From positions 1-8,196 of the forward strand of contig CAMYEY010000058.1 in assembly GCA_947254895.1 (NCBI GenBank): a DNA stretch of 8,196 nt, given 5' to 3'. The position numbers and the translations under genes were made by a program. This DNA comes from an uncultured Clostridia bacterium (GTDB taxonomy: Bacteria; Bacillota; Clostridia; Saccharofermentanales; DTU023). Below the pieces are notes generated by a model. The model ran no database searches. It had not been told where the DNA came from and saw only the letters and a program-made list of their open reading frames with translations. Numbering within the stretch: position 1 is the first letter of the stretch; every line of letters starts with the position of its first letter. This document shows, in pieces, positions 5,730 to 8,196 of this stretch.

Positions 5730-8153
5730 ATGTCAATATGCCAAATTTGCAAGAAAAATGTTGCTGTTGTTTTTACTACCAAAATGGTGAATAACGAACC
5801 GGTCAATGAGGGAATCTGCCTTAAGTGTTCCTTCGAAAAAAAGATTGGTGGAGTGGATCAACTTCTACGTAAAGCCGGGATTAATGAGAATAATGTTGAT
5901 GACGTCCAAGCCAGGATGAACGAAGTGATGGAAGAAATGGGAGATAATAATCCTTTTGAGTTTCTGAAGGGCTTTATGTCCGGTGACGGTGGGGATTTTG
6001 ATTTTTCTGCCGATATGGATCTTTCCGGTCTGAATTTTAATAACATGAATTTTTTGGGTGGTTCTTCGGATGAAGATGACGGCCAAGACACGGATGAATC
6101 TGATGAAGAAGCTAGCGGAGGAAGTCTGATGGCTGCTACAATAGACAGTCGTCCGTCAGATAAGGAAGCTTCCGCAAAGAAAAGCAGGAGTAAATCAAGA
6201 AAAAACAAGTATCTTGATCAATTTGGTAGTAATTTAACTGAAAAAGCTAAAGAAGGTAAAATCGATAGGATTATTGGTAGAGATAAGGAACTCCACCGAG
6301 TTATCCAGATCTTGAATCGGAGAAATAAAAATAATCCGGTTCTCTTAGGTGAACCTGGTGTGGGTAAAACTGCTATAGCGGAAGGACTCGCTGTCAAAAT
6401 AATTGCTAAAGAAGTACCGGCTAAGCTTCTTGACAAGCAAATCTACCAGCTTGATATGACAACCATGGTCGCAGGTACTCAATTTCGAGGACAATTTGAG
6501 AACAGAATGAAAGGCGTTATTGAGGACGCTAAAAGAAATGGCAATGTTATTTTGGTCATCGATGAACTGCATAACATCATGGGAGCAGGTGACGCAGAAG
6601 GAGCTATGAATGCGGCTAACATCTTAAAGCCCGCTTTAGCTAACGGTGATGTTTCGGTTATCGGTTCAACCACTCTGGATGAATATAGACGTTTTATAGA
6701 GAAAGACTCAGCCTTGGAACGACGCTTCCAAAAAGTTATGGTTGATGAACCAAGCAAGTCTGAGGCTATTGAAATCCTCAATGGGGTTAAAGATTATTAC
6801 GAAAAACACCACTATGTACACTACACGGCCGCTGCTATTCGGTCAGCAGTCGAACTATCGGATCGCTATATCCATGAACGCTTTTTGCCAGATAAGGCAA
6901 TCGACTTGATCGATGAAGCCGGATCCAGGACCAACCTTGATAATAAGTTGCTCACCAAGCAAAAAGAACTCCAGGACCAGATTACAGAATTAGATTTAGA
7001 GATTGCTGAATCCTACAAAAATATCACTGAGAATCTTGATGAATCTAAGTCCCTCGACCTCTACGAAAAAGATGCCAACTTACGGGAGCAGCGCTTGAAG
7101 ATCAATGATGAGCTGGAGAAAGTTAACAAGAAGTGCCAGCCGGTTAAAATTGGTGTCCAAGAAATTGCAGCAGTAGTTGAAATGTGGACGGGGATTCCGG
7201 TTAAGCAGATCACTGAGGCAGAGACGGATAAGCTGATTCATCTAGAGGAAAGACTTCACCAGAGGATTATTGGTCAGGAAGAGGCTGTCAATGCTGTAGC
7301 TAGAGCTGTTAGGAGAAAACGGGCAGGCTTTGGTTCTGAACATAAGCCACCCTCATTTTTCTTTGTTGGCCCCACTGGTGTTGGTAAGACGGAATTAGTT
7401 AAAGCACTGGCTGAGGTTCTCTTTGAGGAGAAGGATGCTCTCATTAGACTTGATATGTCAGAATTTATGGAAGCACATACTGTATCTAAGCTCATTGGGT
7501 CGCCTCCGGGTTATGTTGGTTACGATGATGGTGGCCAGCTAACCGAAAGAATTAGGCGCAGGCCCTATAGCGTTATCTTGTTTGATGAGATTGAAAAGGC
7601 ACACGCAGATGTTTATAACATTTTACTCCAAATCTTAGATGATGGACGTCTCACTGATAGCCAGGGACGGCTAGTTAACTTTGGTAATTCGGTTATCATT
7701 ATGACCTCTAATGCAGGTACCAGCCTTAAGGGTAATAGCATCGGTTTTGGTTCGCATGGGCAAGAAGCTTTAGCCAGCCGAGTCCATACCGCTATGCAAG
7801 AAATCTTTAGGCCGGAATTTTTAAATAGAATCGATGAGGTCGTGGTTTTCCATGAGCTCAACGCGGAGGAAATTCGTCAGATTGTAGACCTGATGCTTAA
7901 AGAAGTTGTGAGGGATGTTAAAAATCATGGCCTCAAGATAGAGTTATCAGATGCTGCTAAGGATGCTTTGGCCAAAGAAGGCTATGATCCCAAATATGGA
8001 GCTAGACCGTTACGTAAAGTCATTCAGAAGCAGATTGAAGACCCCTTAGCTGACCGCTTCTTACAGGGCGATTTTGAGGGGGTAGAGCTGATACAGGTAG
8101 ATTGGACTGAGGTTGACCACTTTACTTTTACAGACAGCAAAAGTAAAAAGTAA
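5730..8153 (+). CDS. clpE: ClpE-type AAA+ ATP-dependent Clp protease ATP-binding subunit
   Basis: ClpE is a hexameric cytosolic unfoldase that feeds aggregated or misfolded proteins to ClpP. The 807-residue protein starts with a C4 zinc finger, Cys4/Cys7/Cys30/Cys33 (C-x2-C-x22-C-x2-C). This marks ClpE and replaces the ClpN repeats of ClpC. A low-complexity linker (about 75-165) follows, acidic at 113-127 and basic at 150-160. AAA module 1 has Walker A GEPGVGKT (207-214), pore motif QFRG (251-254) and Walker B VILVIDE (273-279). A short coiled-coil M domain spans about 400-470. AAA module 2 has Walker A GPTGVGKT (547-554), GYVG pore loop (594-597), Walker B VILFDE (615-620), IGF ClpP-docking tripeptide (671-673) and FLNRID (697-702). 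AAAGGAA (5716-5722) precedes the ATG. It is about 100 residues longer than Bacillus ClpE, mostly from the linker. ctsR and mcsAB are not adjacent, and the gene has its own probable promoter. Confidence 0.93.
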   Translation: MSICQICKKNVAVVFTTKMVNNEPVNEGICLKCSFEKKIGGVDQLLRKAGINENNVDDVQARMNEVMEEMGDNNPFEFLKGFMSGDGGDFDFSADMDLSGLNFNNMNFLGGSSDEDDGQDTDESDEEASGGSLMAATIDSRPSDKEASAKKSRSKSRKNKYLDQFGSNLTEKAKEGKIDRIIGRDKELHRVIQILNRRNKNNPVLLGEPGVGKTAIAEGLAVKIIAKEVPAKLLDKQIYQLDMTTMVAGTQFRGQFENRMKGVIEDAKRNGNVILVIDELHNIMGAGDAEGAMNAANILKPALANGDVSVIGSTTLDEYRRFIEKDSALERRFQKVMVDEPSKSEAIEILNGVKDYYEKHHYVHYTAAAIRSAVELSDRYIHERFLPDKAIDLIDEAGSRTNLDNKLLTKQKELQDQITELDLEIAESYKNITENLDESKSLDLYEKDANLREQRLKINDELEKVNKKCQPVKIGVQEIAAVVEMWTGIPVKQITEAETDKLIHLEERLHQRIIGQEEAVNAVARAVRRKRAGFGSEHKPPSFFFVGPTGVGKTELVKALAEVLFEEKDALIRLDMSEFMEAHTVSKLIGSPPGYVGYDDGGQLTERIRRRPYSVILFDEIEKAHADVYNILLQILDDGRLTDSQGRLVNFGNSVIIMTSNAGTSLKGNSIGFGSHGQEALASRVHTAMQEIFRPEFLNRIDEVVVFHELNAEEIRQIVDLMLKEVVRDVKNHGLKIELSDAAKDALAKEGYDPKYGARPLRKVIQKQIEDPLADRFLQGDFEGVELIQVDWTEVDHFTFTDSKSKK

Positions 8154-8159
8154 GTTGTC

Positions 8160-8196
8160 ATGGCTGCTTTGAAAAATCCAAGCCTGTTTTACAAAT
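8160..8196 (+). CDS. Possible start of a downstream gene (partial, cut by the window end)
   Basis: An ATG six bases after the clpE stop opens a frame, MAALKNPSLFYK, that is still open at the window edge. The tight spacing would suit an operon partner of clpE, and no terminator is seen between them. The upstream bases give only a weak purine-rich match (AAAAAGTAAG) instead of a clear ribosome binding site. Twelve residues do not allow a family assignment. Confidence 0.3.
   Translation, partial: MAALKNPSLFYK

Noticed and set aside
5858..6208. Antisense open frame of 116 codons opposite the clpE linker
   Set aside because: It is a shadow of the low-complexity acidic region on the + strand, with no ribosome binding site or family resemblance.
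1..8196. Mobile element, CRISPR array, tRNA or defence system
   Set aside because: No spaced repeats, transposase or integrase motifs, terminal inverted repeats or tRNA-like folds were seen; every large frame is a housekeeping gene.

Overview
The window is typical of a moderately AT-rich, low-GC Gram-positive bacterium (Bacillota, probably Clostridia; the species cannot be named from this stretch). The evidence is the translation-operon order infC-rpmI-rplT, a consensus sigma-A type promoter, strong GGAGG ribosome binding sites, a YsgA-like SpoU methyltransferase and a ClpE-type Clp ATPase. All genes are on the + strand. I see no mobile element, tRNA, rRNA or CRISPR array, and no defence cassette. 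This is conserved core genome, and its unusual content is regulatory.

Layout. Bases 1-100 hold the tail of an upstream unit closed by an intrinsic terminator. A near-perfect promoter (128-156) then drives a leader of about 170 nt that carries several hairpins and an internal terminator (283-308). After it comes infC, which begins at an ATC codon (334), followed by rpmI and rplT. This matches the known autogenous control of IF3/L35/L20 operons in Firmicutes: L20 acting on the leader RNA, and a non-standard IF3 start codon. A second hairpin sits just before the rpmI ribosome binding site. A strong hairpin terminator (1512-1541) closes the operon.

The second unit is a SpoU/TrmH-family RNA 2'-O-methyltransferase (1617-2489), followed 29 nt later by a full-length uvrA (2519-5482). 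No uvrB or uvrC is visible. A probable terminator follows uvrA.

The third unit is a ClpE-like AAA+ unfoldase (5730-8153) with an N-terminal C4 zinc finger, a long charged linker, two ATPase modules and an IGF ClpP-docking motif. It has its own probable promoter and a roughly 105-nt 5' UTR containing clustered inverted repeats and a perfect 12-bp palindrome. No CtsR heptamer repeat or CIRCE element is visible. The last 37 bases may begin another gene.

Functionally the window links translation initiation and 50S assembly (IF3, L35, L20), RNA modification, nucleotide excision repair (UvrA) and protein quality control (ClpE). I found no convincing evidence of a new biological system. The best leads are the infC leader, the rpmI hairpin and the non-CtsR control region of clpE.
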